A DNA stretch of 64,000 nt from Chamaecrista fasciculata. Taxonomy: Eukaryota > Streptophyta > Magnoliopsida > Fabales > Fabaceae. The stretch spans positions 80,694 to 144,693 of the forward strand of contig QANZ01041884.1 in NCBI GenBank assembly GCA_003254925.1. Direction: 5' to 3'. Shown here in pieces: positions 11,953 to 25,361 of the stretch (positions within the stretch are counted from its first letter, which is position 1; every line of letters begins with the position of its first letter). A model generated the notes under the pieces. The model saw only the letters and a program-made list of their open reading frames with translations, made no database searches and had not been told where the DNA came from. The position numbers were made by a program, and so were the translations under genes.

Positions 11953-13690
11953 GGCCTGTTTGGGGATTCCAAAATGTCATCCAATCTCATCCAAGTGGAT
12001 GAGATGAGATGATGATGAGATTAGATGAGATGTATTTTAAAAATTTTAAATAATTCAAATAAAACAAAAGTATTTTTGGTACTTTCAAAGTATGCAGTCA
12101 TTTTTAGTTGTACTCTAAATTTTTTTTGGTCAACTGTACTTCNTGATGTTTGGATGATTTGAGAGAAAATGATGTTAAATAGGGTGTGAAATTATATAAA
12201 AGGGTTGTAATGATTGTGGTTGGTTGAAATAGGTTTATAGATTTTTTTAATTTGTATAGGGGTAAAAATAGTAGGAAATAATGAGATGAGATGGAGATAA
12301 TGAGATGAGATGATAGGTGTTTGGGTGTGGTTTGATTGGAATGTGATTGAGATGAGATGATATTGGAAAGCGTAAGGATGAGATATTTTTGGATGAAGGG
12401 TTTAGGGTCCATCTCATTTGATGAGATGATGGACCAAAATGGAAATAACAATAAAATTATTTTAAAAATACAATTTGGTCCATAAATTTGTATTGATCCA
12501 ATAATCAGTCCTTAAGATGTGTAAATTATAACTCAGGGCCCATAGAAAATCACAACCATCAATAATCGAGTTTATTCATGAAATTTAATGACCAAAAAGT
12601 AACAAACAATAGTTTGGGGACCATAATGCAAATAACATGGAAATAGTTTTAACTAATCTCATTGTTTGATAAACAAAAAAGAATGAGAAATAGTTTTAGC
12701 TCTTTTCAATTTTTTCAAAAAACTTCGTTAGATATATTTAAAAAAAAGAGGGATTGAATTGACGTTCAGACTAAAAAATATAACAAATATTTTGATGACC
12801 GAAATGAACTTATCACATAATTTGAGGACTAGACTGCCAACAAATGTGAATATAAAACTTCCTTTTTTTTTCACTTTTTTTTTTCAAATATGTTATAACG
12901 GGTTTAGAAGAAGATTGTATCTTAACAAAAAATATTTTGAATTCAATTATATATTTTAATAAAACAAATAAAAGAACATTGGGACAAAAAAAACAACACT
13001 ACACAATTTTTTATTCTATTTTTTTAAAAAATGTAACAACAGGATTAGAAAAAGATTGTACCTTAAAAAAATTTGGATTCAATTATATATTTTAGTCAAA
13101 CATATAGAAGAACATTGGGACAAAAAAAAAAATTAAACCTTACAATTTTCTAGCTACTCATGATTGGAACCCAAAAAATAATAGACACGTGGAAACTTGT
13201 GTCTTTTTCCAACAAAAAAATTATTTTCCATTATCCAGAGTGTATAATCATCGAAGAATTTTGGACACGAATATAGAACAAAAAATAGTCTGAGGACGAA
13301 AATGAAACTAAATTGCATAGTTTGAGAAAAAAACTAAACAAAAAATAATTTTAAGAGCCATAGAAANGAGAGGTGTGTGAGTGGAAAAGAGAAAAAAAAA
13401 TGATGAGAAATAATAGATGAGGAAAGAAAATTATAAGTGTAATAAATAAGGATATGTAAAATTACTATTTTGTTTAATAGTTTTTTTTATATTGGTATTA
13501 AATATAGGTGTATAAGTAGGGATAAATTAGTAATTATAAGAGAAAATGAGATGATGTTGTGAATGAGATGATGATGTAGATGGGATGAGATGAGATGGAG
13601 GTTACCAAACCATTACTGTTCATCCAATATTAAGATGTGATAATGATTTAATGAGATGAGATCAAGATTCTCATAGCCTAAGATAGAGAT
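11953..13690. repeat. GATGA-rich repetitive tract with two assembly Ns
   Basis: Stretches rich in GAGATGAGATGAT words occur at 11990-12030, 12270-12430 and 13540-13660. The left border GGGCCTGTTTGGGG resembles MITE termini, but no matching right end or duplication was found. Single Ns at 12143 and 13367 mark assembly joints. Within it, 12030-12142 repeats 10566-10678, and a diverged tandem duplication (about 12884-13003 and 13030-13130, sharing AGAACATTGGGACAAAAAAA) is present. Confidence 0.45.
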
Positions 13691-13799
13691 ATTTATTTAA
13701 AAAAATCAATTGTTCGTAAATATTGATCTTCTTCTCTACACAACTATCTACTAAGCTTCGTCATTCTTTCAAACTAACCCACAAGCCCTTGACGCGCTT

Positions 13800-13993
13800 C
13801 GTAAGCGCGTCATTTTCTTCTCTCTCTCTCTGCTCACACTTTCACAGCTTGTACAAGTTTTCCCCTCTCTCTCTCTCTCTCACCAACTAACAACGAAGAC
13901 GTTTCTGTTTCGATGGATTGATGCTCTTTCGGAGCAAAATTTCTGGGTTTTGTTTCGCCAAAACCCTTGATTCCTCCTCCTCATTCTCCTCAG
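13800..13993 (+). promoter_or_regulatory. Probable 5' leader exon of the VRN5-like gene
   Basis: A CT-rich stretch (CTCTCTCT at 13817-13831 and 13865-13880), typical of plant core promoters and leaders, precedes a donor-like CAG|GTACTA at 13993/13994. An acceptor GTCAG at 15105 would join it to the exon with the main ATG at 15143. The leader contains ATGs at 13913 (two codons, then stop) and at 13921. The transcript start itself is not visible; the exon is inferred from composition and splice signals. Confidence 0.5.
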
Positions 13994-14585
13994 GTACTAC
14001 TACACTACTTCTTCCAGATTCTCTTTACCTCTTCTCAAATACACTTGCTATTTCGTGCTTCTTCTTTTTTTCTCTGCAGATTCGTTCTTTCCTTTTCGCT
14101 GTTTCGTTTTCTCCCCCTTATTTATTTGTATTCTCAGATTTTGCTTCACTCCGTATCGTAATTTTGTGAAATATACTTGATTTTCCTCATTTATATTCCT
14201 ACATTGGTTTGTTTCTGTTTTTGGGAAGCTTCTTGATTTCCTTCTCGTTAATGCGCACAATGCATATGGGAAGAACTGTCATTCGCGATATTTGGGCCTT
14301 TTTTTATGCTTTCAATTGTCTCTTTACGTCAAATTTATATCTCTATATTGTTATTTTCTGTTTCTTTCTTTATTTGTTTCAAATATTATTTGTGGTATGT
14401 TATTTAATAAAAAAAAGTTTTGTTTTTTTTTTTTTGCTTTCTTATTTTATGGTAATTGTACCTTTAGGATTTTCACGGTAGGTTTTTATATTATTCAGTA
14501 TTCACTTATTTCTTAAGACAATGTAGGTTGCATAGAAAGGGATAGAGAAATCTTATAATAGTTATGTTTGATTTATGTTTGAAAC

Positions 14586-14601
14586 TTTTGGCCAAAAAAA
14601 A
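14586..14601 (+). mobile_element. Ultra-short insertion TTTTGGCC-A(n)
   Basis: The 16-bp insert TTTTGGCCAAAAAAAA is flanked by direct copies of GATTTATGTTTSAAAC (14570-14585 and 14602-14617, one mismatch). It lies in the presumed leader intron of the VRN5-like gene. Confidence 0.7.
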
Positions 14602-15105
14602 GATTTATGTTTCAAACTACTTAAGAAATATTGTAGTTTTCGTTATGTACGTTAATGATTCAATATTCCTATCCTCTCATCTTAGTTTCATAATCTTTTC
14701 TGGCTGATGATGTACAATTCATTAGCTACATTCTGGCATTTGAACATTTGAATCTCCTTTGCACCCAAGAAGAAGCATGACGCTTTTTTTATTTAAGGAA
14801 ACAGGGTTGAGAGATCCAAAAATGTTTTTCATTGTACATATATTGCTGAATGCTGATAGTTCACTTGTTCTTAATCCTTGAAGTTTTAATTTGATACATA
14901 CTATAATTCTATTAAAATTGGTTATTTATTGTTCTTTTACTTTATTTGATTTAGTATTATAAGTGAGATGTTATTGATTTGCTTTCTTTCTTTGCTATGT
15001 TTTGAGAATAAAATGGTTTTATAACTTATATATGGCACCAATTTTATTTTCCCTCTTACAGTATCACACTTGTGAGATATAATACCAACTCTATCTGCTT
15101 GTCAG

Positions 15106-15126
15106 ATGATGGCCCTTTACTTATAG
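15106..15126 (+). promoter_or_regulatory. Short uORF before the VRN5-like start
   Basis: Directly after the presumed leader acceptor, ATGATGGCCCTTTACTTATAG encodes a six-residue peptide and stops 16 nt before the main ATG. A second upstream frame from 13921, if spliced at 13993/15106, would run through this exon and stop at 15152, overlapping the main start. The existence of these uORFs depends on the inferred leader splice. Confidence 0.45.
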
Positions 15127-15142
15127 TGCCTAGCCTTTTCAA

Positions 15143-16029
15143 ATGGGTTTAGAAGAAAAGTTCCTTGCTAAAGGTATGGTTTTTATTCAATTTTCTCTTT
15201 CACTAGTTACAGTAAACTTCTTTGTTGTGTATGTAATGTGGAGTCTATTTGTTAGCTGTATATTGTAATCTTGTACTCTTGATATGAATAGATATTGATC
15301 CGGGCATGGTTTAAAATACAGATGAAACTGGACTTTGTGAAAGAGGCATAGTTGATTTTCTATGTTTCTAGTCACCATATGATTTGTGTCTAATGAATGT
15401 GTTATTTTACCAGTGGAAAATATGTTGCCTCTCCTTTCAAAATATGTCACGCCATGTCTAATAACAACTATTTATGATTTCTGTCCTCTGCATATGGAAA
15501 AGTAATTATATATTTATAATTTCTTAATGACCTTGTGATTTGTTTCCTTTGGCCATCTTATGCTAGATAAGAAATATAGAGCTTTTCCCCCTATGGATTC
15601 AATTTTTATTTTGAAATCCAAGTGTAATGATTGGATGGACTTTTAGCTGCATCTACTCTATTGATGAATCCTTTTGTGGGCTGAAAGTGAAACTGGTTTG
15701 GTCTATATGGTGACAAAAATTCTAATATGTGCTAAGATAGAGTAATACAATGACATGATTGATATACCTTGTAAGTATATGTACTTGACATGGAATATGC
15801 TGTATAATTATCTGCTTACTGTCTAGAATTATTGATATTAGAGTAAGCTATTGTAATATAAACTGAACACATATGATAATTATTTCTATTTTCCCCTTAA
15901 TCTAGGGGAACTTCAGAAGATATTCGTGCTTATGGCTTCATGATGGTAATATCTGGCTGCCTTCCCTGTCATTCTTTTTGTTTTGAAATTATCTCATACT
16001 AAATTATATAATTAAATGTCTTTGTTATA

Positions 16030-16066
<37 letters not shown>

Positions 16067-19000
16067 NTTTTTTTTTTTTTTTTGTGTAACCTATATGGTA
16101 TATCTGAAGGAAATAACGAGAAATTATGTGGCACAAGAGCTTCTAATTCTATATTCTCTCTAACAATAAACTAATTGAAGGCAATGAAGGTTGTCGACAA
16201 AACCTATCAGAGTTTTTCCTAAACAGGATATTTGATGATATTTTCTGTTAACTATGTCTTACTTGCAAAAGATTACCATGCATAGTATTTGCTTATTGAC
16301 ATTTGAGGCATCAGAATCAATCCATTCAATTTTTCTCCCTTAAAGTAGAAGAGATAATTTTTGACATATCAACGATGCTTCCTTTTAATTACATGAAACA
16401 TTAATGCATTAATGTGTTCTTCTATAATAGATAGAATAAAATTGTAAAGAGTTAAAGGACATATATCCTTCCAATTGAGGTTTATATTCTAGAATTTGAC
16501 TGCTGTAAATGATTAGGGGGTGGTATGACTGACTGTTGAATCTAATGCTTCTGGATTAGTTTATGGTAGTTGGTTGAACTGCCAATATAGCGGTTACTAC
16601 AATGCCATGTTTGCCTTACAACTTTGTGCAATCTTTGTAAGAATTTGTACAGAAGGAAAGAGAGACACATTATTTCTCAAGCTGTCAATGTGGGTGCATC
16701 GACCACCTGTCAGCACGTCTTGGTTTCATTGAATTAGGTTGTTGGATTTTACGTGATCAGATAAAATAGGTATCTAGTTGTGTTGGCATGTAATTTACTT
16801 TGCCCACCTATACATGTTTGTATAAAATCTTTTGCTAATCCACACAAGTTGAATAGATTTTAATTGGACAAAATTCTTAGATAACCCACCTTGGATTTTT
16901 AATTATCATTATGTTGATTATGTCCATAAAGTGTCATACTCAATTGAAATTGATTTGTATTTATTCATATATATTAAAAATAGTGTACAATCATTTTCCC
17001 AAATCTGACGTGAAAGATTAAGATGATAATTACTTATAATCCAGTAATTAATTAGGCGGATTGATGAAAATTGCTTACCTTAAGAAGTTATTGAACTGTG
17101 TGAAGTTTCAAACCGTGTCAATTGAGATATAGATAATAAATTATAAAAAAGAAGCTCTTTTGCTTGCTCTTGTGCACGTGTCGGCTCTCGTATATATAAA
17201 AGGTTTTTTCTTAAACCTAGCAGCCTCACATCAGCCTTTGCCGCTATAGGAGTTGCTGCATTGTTCCTAGTGTCAAATTGCTCAAGATATCTCTTCTGTT
17301 CTTTTTCATGGTAGTGATGGTCTAGTGTTTATGAGGTATCGACTTCCTCAATTAAATCTTCTGGGTATTAGAATTATTTCAGAGAACTTGCTGTGTATGT
17401 TTGTTTGCTGTTTCATCAGTTCCCCCTTGCCTGGGTATGAATGTTGTGTGTGTGGAGAAGATTTTGTCTTTTATTGTTTGGAATTTTTTGTGAAGATCAT
17501 ATCAGTTATAACCCTAAACCAAGATGGTTTTTGACTTTTATGCTTCCAATGGATGACTTATAATCGGGCTGTTTTGTTCAGGATTTGGGCAATTGTACTG
17601 GATAACCATGATTCCAGGCCTTTTGCTTGTAGCTTTTTATTTATTACTATCCTAATTGATTTATATTTATTGTTGTGGTGGTTGTTTGGCATTAGCATCT
17701 GCTTTTGTTCAGAAATTTTGTCATTTAATCGGAAGCGTGAATGATTTACACCATTGCTGTTCATGCAATGAAGAATTTTTAAAAGACTATGTTTGTACTC
17801 TAATTAGGAATTAACAGTAAAATGTTGTTTCATTATCAAATGGTTTTCATTTACAATACAGAAAAGTCATAGCAGATTACTTTTAGGATCACGTGCAAAT
17901 GTTTTAGTTCTTTTCGATTTTGCCCATGAATTTATTTGTAAAAGAGTACTGTCCAAAATCTGTTCGTTGTTTAATCCTTGTATATCTTTTCTCATTTTAC
18001 TCTCTGTTACCGATTCTAAACTAATGTTCTGTACTTATTTTTATTCTCATGGGTTTTGTTATGGGGTAATATGATATAGGGATTAGGGGGTGACCTGCAT
18101 TCTGATATATCTGCTAGCATTATGGTGGAATTCCAATTTATTTATATGGGGTTCCCTTTCCTGGTCCCTTAATCATCAATGAGGTAAGGCATCAGATTAG
18201 TGCTTACAAAAGCTTTTTGTGGTGTCCCCTTACAGCTCATGTATGCTTAAGTTCACTCAGCATCTCCTTTTTTAGATTCAACTCCATACCCAAATATGAG
18301 GCTTTATAATGAAATTGTTACAGTTGGACTGAACTTACATGGATTCTTATTGACTTAATGGATCAACTACCCCTTTCATTTTAAGATGTCACAAATGCGG
18401 CGAGGCTAGATTGCTCCATTAGATGCATAGATCTAGTTCTGGTGCTTTAGCAACTGCTGCCTGATGTATACATGATGCCTAGATAGATAGACTAATGATC
18501 TAATGTAGTTAGCCCCAGTTGTTGGATTATCAATTAACACTGCTCGTAAGTCTTTGCATGATATGGTAATCTGAGGCTTATAAATGTTCTGGATAGGGTA
18601 TGTGATGTCTATTTTATATATTTATATATATATATATAGAGAGAGAGAGAGGATCATTTTTCACTTACAAAAGGAAATTCAATTGGCACGATTGTATCTA
18701 ATCTTCAAAGTTACTTCATCCCTCCTATTTTGGATAGAAGAATTTTTGTTCTTCAATTGTGTTTCTTTTAAGTCTTATTTTCACCTTCATATTCTTCTGT
18801 TCAAGACTTTTCTTCCCAAAATTCCTATTTGGAAAACAAAGTTATCGAAAAAGCCATTGATTTGTTTGTACAACAACGTTCGATAGGATTAATATTAATG
18901 ACATGTTGCAGATTCACAGACCAAAAATACCTACTCCCAATGTGCTTGCCTAGTTCCTAAATAGTTGTTCATTTGTCATTTCATCATTGGGTGGTTACTA

Positions 19001-22000
19001 TAATATGGAATAAGTTGAATAAATCCTTAAATTGTCTGGGGTCCTTGGTGATATTTGAGTGTGCCCTTGAAATTATAGAGAAGTTTGTCTTGATATGCTC
19101 TAAAATATTGGAGGGAAACAGGATGACTGAGCATTGCGGCAATCTGTGGTTTTTGCTGTGCTTTGTTGTATTTAGCTTGAGCAAATGCCTGTATTTTCTA
19201 GGGTGTTTTCTTGCCTTTAGAACTCTTCATGGGATTTTCTTAACCAGAAAACATAAAAGAATTCTTGTTGGGATGTGATTATATGTGTGGCCTTTCTCGT
19301 GTTCTGCAAATGCTTATTTGTGAGGGAATAGCCTTGTCAGACTTTTTATGCAATTTTCATGAGTGGGACCTAAACTTAATTTGTCACTGATTGCCTGCAT
19401 TGTTGATACTCTGAAGCAATCTACAACTTTGCCATTTCTGCTCATTTGACTCAATCATCCGCCTGTCAGTGATGATTTCTCTGATTAGTTCAGTTTTACT
19501 TCTGTTCCACCAGATACTTATATTGCAGTTGATTGTTATTTTTCAGTTTCTGGTGTTCAAAGCCTTTCTTCCAGTGTGCAAAGCACTCCAGAGAAAAATG
19601 GTCATTCAGATGATGCTTCAAGAAGCCCGGAACTCCTTCAAGAGTTCTTGAAATCTTGTCCTAAGAAGGAACTTCTACAAACGTGTTTTTATAAGGACAG
19701 AAAGAACATTTCATCAAAAAGGAAGATGTCAGAAACTAAGTCAACCAGTAAGATAATCAAGAAACAGGACAACAAAAAATCTTCAAGTCTCAGCAACCAG
19801 CCCTCTAGGAAGCAAAATAGGAAGAGCAAAAACCCTTCAAGGCTCAAGCCAGCTCCTGAACAGCCTTCAGATCTTGAACATTTGAACTCACGTATTTGTA
19901 AAAACTCTGCTTGCAGAGCTGTTCTATCTATAGATGACAGGTTTTGTAGAAGGTGCTCTTGCAGTATTTGTCACCTTTTTGATGGTAATAAGGATCCTAG
20001 TCTTTGGTTGGTATGCTCATCTGAATCTGCTGAAGGGGACTCCTGTGGTTCATCTTGCCATATTGAGTGTGCCCTTCAACATGAGAAAGTGGGAGTTGTT
20101 GATCATGGGCAACTGATGCAACTAGATGGCGATTATTGTTGTGTATCCTGTGGTAAAGTTACCGGGATACTTGGGTATGTGATTTTTTCACCTGCTGACT
20201 TCTAAATGATATGTGCAATCCCTTCTAGTCTTACCACTTTGAAAAGCTTTGTTGATTTAGGGAGGATTTTGGTGAATCATTACTGAACTTTGGATTTCAA
20301 CAAAAAATGCTTATTGACCTGTTTTCTGATATACAAATGAATAAAATAACCAAGAAGAATCACTTGATTTTGTATGCTACCTCTACTCATTCTTACAGCA
20401 GCTAAATAAGCATGGTATAGCAGTTTTTGCTTTCCTTGACAAGTCTTTTTGCTCAGAAATGAATACTAACATGACCTTGCTCAGTACCTTTGATTCAATA
20501 GTGAAACAAAATATTGGGTTATATAATTGATTTGCAACTTGTTTGTTTTTACCTAAATTTTTGGGCCAATGTTGATGGCATTGACAGCTCATGTTTAATA
20601 ATGTCAGGTGTTGGAAGAAGCAGCTAAATGTAGCAAAAGATGCTAGGCGTGTAGATGTACTCTGCCATAGGTTGTATTTGAGTCACAAGCTCCTGGATGG
20701 GACTTTGAAGTATAAAGAATTGCATGAATTGGTACAGGAGGCAAAGGCTAAACTGGAAACAGAAGTTGGTCCCGTTAATGGGAATTCTTCTAAGATGGTG
20801 CGAGGCATTGTCAGCAGACTCCCTATTGCCAGTGATGTGCAGAAACTTTGCTCTCTTGCTATTGAGAAGGCTGATGGTTGGCCTGCCAATTTAAATCTGG
20901 ATTCAAGAGGTAACTAATTTATTTCTTTAATTCTTCTTACTTTCCGAGCTAGTCTTATTTTTTTTGTTAACTAGTATACTAAAAACTTCGTTTTTTTTTT
21001 TAACTCAGAAGCTTCATTTTCTGCTACGTGCAAGTTTGTTTTTGAAGAGATAACAGCTTCGTCTGTCAAAATCATTTTGATTGATGTGTCAACTGCATCT
21101 TCAGAGGACATTAAGGGCTATAAGCTCTGGTACTTCAAGAGTAAGGAGGAATTGGATACTAATGATGCTGTTTGTGAGTTTCCAAAAGATCAGAGGAGGA
21201 TTCTGTTATCCAACCTCCAGCCTTGCACAGAATATACTTTTCGGATTGCTTCTTATGCAGATATGGGTGAGCTGGGTTATTATGAGGCAAGGTGTTTCAC
21301 TAAGAATGTTGACCTAATTAAAAAAGACCCCTCACCATCAGTTGATTTGGGTAGTAAAAAAGAGAAGCTCCAAATTGGAGGAAGTTCTTCTGGCTCCAAA
21401 ATGGAACCCAATCCCACAGGGACAGATTCAGGATTTAAAGTTCGAGACCTCGGGAAGGTTTTGCATCATGCTTGGGCTCAAGAACAAGGTCACTTTGAAG
21501 GGTTTTGCTGTGCTGATACAAAAGATTGCTGCAGAGAAACTGAAATGGTCAAGCCTAAAAGTTCAGAAGAAAGGTTACCTTCGGTTCCACGGGGCCTTGA
21601 TTTGAATGTTGTTTCAGTGCCTGATCTAAATGAAGAACTAGTACCTCCTTTTGAGTTTTCCAGGGATGAAGATAATGGCTTCCCTTTGCAGAAGGCTGTT
21701 GAGGCAAATGATGATGCTGCTTCTCGTGATGCTGAGAAAATTGGTTTAGCAAAATCGCATGGTAGTGGTGACTCCCAAACCTGGATGAATGGGCCAACCA
21801 GAGAAGTTCCCGCCGTTGACTCCCGTGTTGATGCATCTAGGAAAAGGGTAGCTAGCACAAACGAAGAGACACATGATTGCAATAGCACTTTGGCAAATGG
21901 CTCTCCTTTAGGCATATCTGATGGTACATGCTCCCTGGATGAGAACTATGAGTACTGTGTGAAAGTAATCCGTTGGCTAGAATGCGAAGGTCACATCAAA

Positions 22001-22195
22001 CAGGAATTTAGGTTGAAATTGCTCACATGGTTTAGCTTGAGGTCAACAGAACAAGAACGCCGGGTGGTTAATACCTTTATTCAAACTCTGCTCGATGATC
22101 CTAGTAGTTTGGCTGGACAACTGGTTGATTCATTTTCTGACATTATATCCAACAAGAGGCCCAAAAATGGATTCTGCAGCAAGCTGTGGCATTAG
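15143..22195 (+). CDS. VIL1: VEL/VIN3-like Polycomb accessory protein, VRN5/VIL1 type, 715 aa
   Basis: Coding exons are 15143-15173, 19547-20174, 20608-20909 and 21009-22195 (31, 628, 302, 1187 nt), GT-AG and in frame. A basic Ser/Lys-rich N-terminus (KKQDNKKSSSLS) is followed by an atypical PHD finger at about residues 127-215, with Cys/His ligands in ICKNSACR, CRRCSCSICH, CGSSCHIEC and CCVSCGK. A fibronectin type III domain runs from about 322 to 418 (GYKLWYF, PCTEYTFRIASY). The short signature LDLNVVSVPDLNEE is at 517-530 and the C-terminal VEL domain at about 636-702 (YCVKVIRWLE, DDPSSLAGQLVDSF). In Arabidopsis, VRN5/VIL1 acts with VIN3 and PRC2 in H3K27 methylation and FLC silencing in the nucleus; the VEL domain mediates polymerisation. 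The FDLNVVSVPDLNEE-like signature and C-terminus favour VRN5/VIL1 over VIN3 or VIL2. The first coding exon is only 31 nt and the following intron about 4.4 kb. No defect is seen. Confidence 0.93.
15174..19546 (+). other. Large intron of VRN5-like gene
   Basis: It is 4.4 kb and T-rich. It contains a T-run of about 50 bp with an N at 16067 (about 16028-16083), a compound TA/GA microsatellite at about 18620-18652, and no recognisable gene. Frames within it have no family resemblance. Such long first introns are common in VEL genes and may carry regulatory sites, but none can be named. Confidence 0.6.
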
Positions 22196-25100
22196 ATTAA
22201 GGCCTTCTAGTCCTGTTATACAAGATAGCTATTTGCGTTTTACAGCCACTAAATCACCGTCTGATTGCTATTGCACCTTCCTTGTACAGGCATTCTTTAT
22301 TAATCTCCCTTGGAAGTGGTTCATTTTTATTGCAGACAAATTTTGTCTGGCTAAAATGATTTGAATTGATGATTTTGCAGAAACAGTAACTCATTTTTAC
22401 TGGGAAGGAGGATCATTGGACGTGGAGTTTTAGGATGTAAAAGGCATTTAGCTATTTCCTAAGTTACTGCAATTATATTTAGCTTTGAATTTAGCCAAGG
22501 AAGATTTTAATATGAAGAGTTCTTAGTTTTTATTTTAAGGAGACACTTGAAATGATAGATGATTTTATTCATATCCTGTTATTCTTTGTCATCTTTGTTG
22601 TTTCCCCAATCCCAACTTACTGTGAACAGGCAAATGGATTCATAATCGACAACAAAAGCAATCCAGTTTGATTCAACCGATTAGTGTGATTGCCCTTGCA
22701 AGGTATTGAAGATCTTACTTAAGTCACCATTCTTAGTAAATTTAAACTGTCTAGATACGCTATTATATAACATATATACAATCTAAAATTTAGCAGACCC
22801 TTTTTTTAGGCTAAAATGTACTTAGGACTCCTAAGATTTAGGTTGATGGTACAAAACACCACTGAATTTTAAAAGTTAGATGTCTTGAACTTCTACTTGA
22901 CACTTTTGAGTTTAGGTCAGGGCACAAACACTATTGAGTTCAAATAGGTTCCCAAGCAAAATTTCTAAACTTTTAACTTTGATCATTTAATATTTTTAAA
23001 TAATTTCACACTTTTTTCACAGAAAACAATAATAATTGGAGAGAAAGTTGACAGAAGAATATTGAGTTATAGTAGTTGAAGTCTCAGAAAATTTGTCTGT
23101 AAACTTATATAACTTAGAGAATTTTGTACTCCTGTTCTAAAACTTAAGTGTCTTAAATGTATTTTAACATATTTTTTTTTGTTAAAGTTTGTACCTTCAC
23201 TACCTTGTCAAACAACAGTTCACAAATTCTCCCTTCTCTTTTGGAGCCATCCTCCAATTTAAAACCCTTATAAGTTATAAGCATAAAACATGCTAGGTTT
23301 TGTAGATGATGATTTGAAGGCGTAAAGTTAGGGTTCAAATCATGTGTTTCATGATCAAAGTATTTACCTCCTCTAACCTCCCTTATGTGATGTTTCCCGA
23401 AAGAAAGTCAACTTGATTTATTTATTAGGTAATGGGCTGGTGCTTTTTCTGCATCTTAAACATAAATTTCTTAAACTTGAAGCTAATAACAAAAATAAAT
23501 ATTCTAAATAATGTGATCTATTAGTATACATAGTTTAGTAAATTGCTATTAGTTTCTTACTTTCTTATTCCATTTTCTTTTGGGTAAAATTTTATTATTA
23601 CATTATATCTTTTACCTATCATTCTAAACAAAGATAAATCATTCTAGTCTTGAGATTCCACAAGAGACTTAAAATTCTTTTAACAAGATTATCTCTCACG
23701 ACTTAAATTTGAAACTTTGCCTTTAGAGATTAGAATATCTATTACTCTACTAATTACTTCTTTTTCAGTTTCTTGGTTGTTTGATAATACAATAAAGTGA
23801 TTATAGTCTACCTAAAATTTTCAAATTTAAGAGATGTTTCGACCATAGGAAAGGGCTAAAACTTGGAAGTAATCTTAGCTGAAACTACTACCCTTCCTTT
23901 ATCTCAATCAGTGCATGTTTTTTCTAGATTTCCACTGCATTCCGCAAAGGACAGAAATAATTATAAAAACAAAAATAAAAGTACATATCTAACGGAACAG
24001 TCCAAGATATACACTGTTCAAATTAAAAAGCACAAGAAATAGTGATACCAGAAAACTGTAGCATGATCCTAATATTTGTCTCTTCAATGTTATGCTTTGT
24101 CAACGCAAATCTTTATCAAGTCATTTTCTGATTTGACTTAAAATGTCATGTTAGACTTTGGAGATGGATGTTTCAAATTTGTGCTCTTCAGTGAATCGAA
24201 GAGATTGCTTTGAGGGATTGGATAATGGTTAGTGAAAGTCCATACCCAACTTTTGGAATACCTATATAAAACAAAATGTTACTTTCTAACAAGAAAATTT
24301 TGTACCGACCAAAAAAAAAAAAACAAGAAAATTTTGCTTTGACTGGTCATCCATGTTTAGTTAAATTTCTATTCATTTATAGGTTCACATTTGTTTTGCA
24401 TGTTATAGTACTCACTTAGGTATCCTGTCCAGTTATCACTAAATCAATTTGATTTTCTTATCCTTCCATAACAAGTAAATGTCAAGTGCTAAGATTTGAA
24501 CACAATCAGTTTATGGATGTGGCCGACCTTCGATTTGACAACATATATATATATATATATATATGAAGAAATTGAACCTAAAGAACTATACTTGAACCTA
24601 TAGGAAAGTGAAATTATATATGCTATTGAAACTTTCAAAAACTTGGACTGATAGATTTAACCAGATGATTTGATATATATGGCAAATGGGATGTAATAAT
24701 TCTCAAAAGATTTAAGTCATAATATTTTTAGCTAAACATAAGGTTTTGAGTTTTGACTGGGGGAGATACGAGATGCCTATAGTGAAAGTGTGAAACCTAT
24801 TCTCTTATTTGATTAAGAAATTTAAATCTTCAAGTATGAAATTTTTTCGTGAAGTTTGCAATTTTTTTTTTTTAAAAAAATCTTTTTGTCTCTCTCTAAA
24901 CTTTATTAACTGTACAAAAGAATTATACTTTAGGGTATTCAAATCCGGTTATATGTTTACATGTTAAGGTTGTCCCACAGTTAATGACAAATCTCACATT
25001 TAAGAAATGAAACAATTTCACCAAAAAAAAAAAGGAAATTAAAACAATATTTTCTTGATTGATTAAAGAATTTTCAGCATTAGGTGATTCCAATAATTTT

Positions 25101-25351
25101 GGAAAACTAAGCATTAGCCACCAATTAAGTAGTTGGGGATACAAAATAATAATGTAGTATCAATTTCTTGTACCTTATTTGACAGTCAAGTTTTGCGTTT
25201 GAACTTTGAAGAAGTGTGCTCTATAATTATTATTTGTCCCTGCTTTACCATTCTTCGTCCAACCACTTTAAGCATTTATATATGATATAGTTAATAGACC
25301 TATCTATCTCCAAGAGGGTTTCAACTGTCAATTCCCTTGTTCAATTTGTTG
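22196..25351. other. VRN5-like 3' UTR and AT-rich intergenic
   Basis: The 3' UTR probably covers the first 300-400 bases. Beyond that the DNA is AT-rich with a TA-repeat at about 24541-24564 and small foldback fragments. No gene is seen. Confidence 0.4.
24303..24321 (+). mobile_element. Ultra-short insertion TACCGACC-A(n)
   Basis: A 19-bp insert of TACCGACC plus 11 A is flanked by perfect 15-bp direct repeats AACAAGAAAATTTTG (24288-24302, 24322-24336). It has the shape of a truncated retroposon tail with target-site duplication. Confidence 0.7.
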
Positions 25352-25361
25352 ATTATTTCTC

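Noticed and set aside
12104-12451. 115-aa minus-strand frame
   Set aside because: Low-complexity translation of the GATGA-rich repeat, spanning an N.
13921-14169. 83-aa frame at the start of the VRN5-like transcription unit as a real N-terminus
   Set aside because: It runs into intron sequence; when spliced at 13993 it is out of frame with the main ORF. It was kept only as a possible uORF.
14209-14516. 90-aa and 74-aa hydrophobic frames
   Set aside because: T-rich intron sequence reads as Phe/Leu/Ile in any frame; no membrane protein is indicated.
15905-15944. Possible extra exon in the large VRN5-like intron (TCTAG|GGGAAC...ATG|GTAATA)
   Set aside because: Including it would break the frame between the 31-nt exon and exon 2, and no related protein has such a segment.
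25004-25050. Further ultra-short insertion candidate (ACC plus A11)
   Set aside because: The flanking copies differ by several substitutions and a gap, so the duplication is uncertain.
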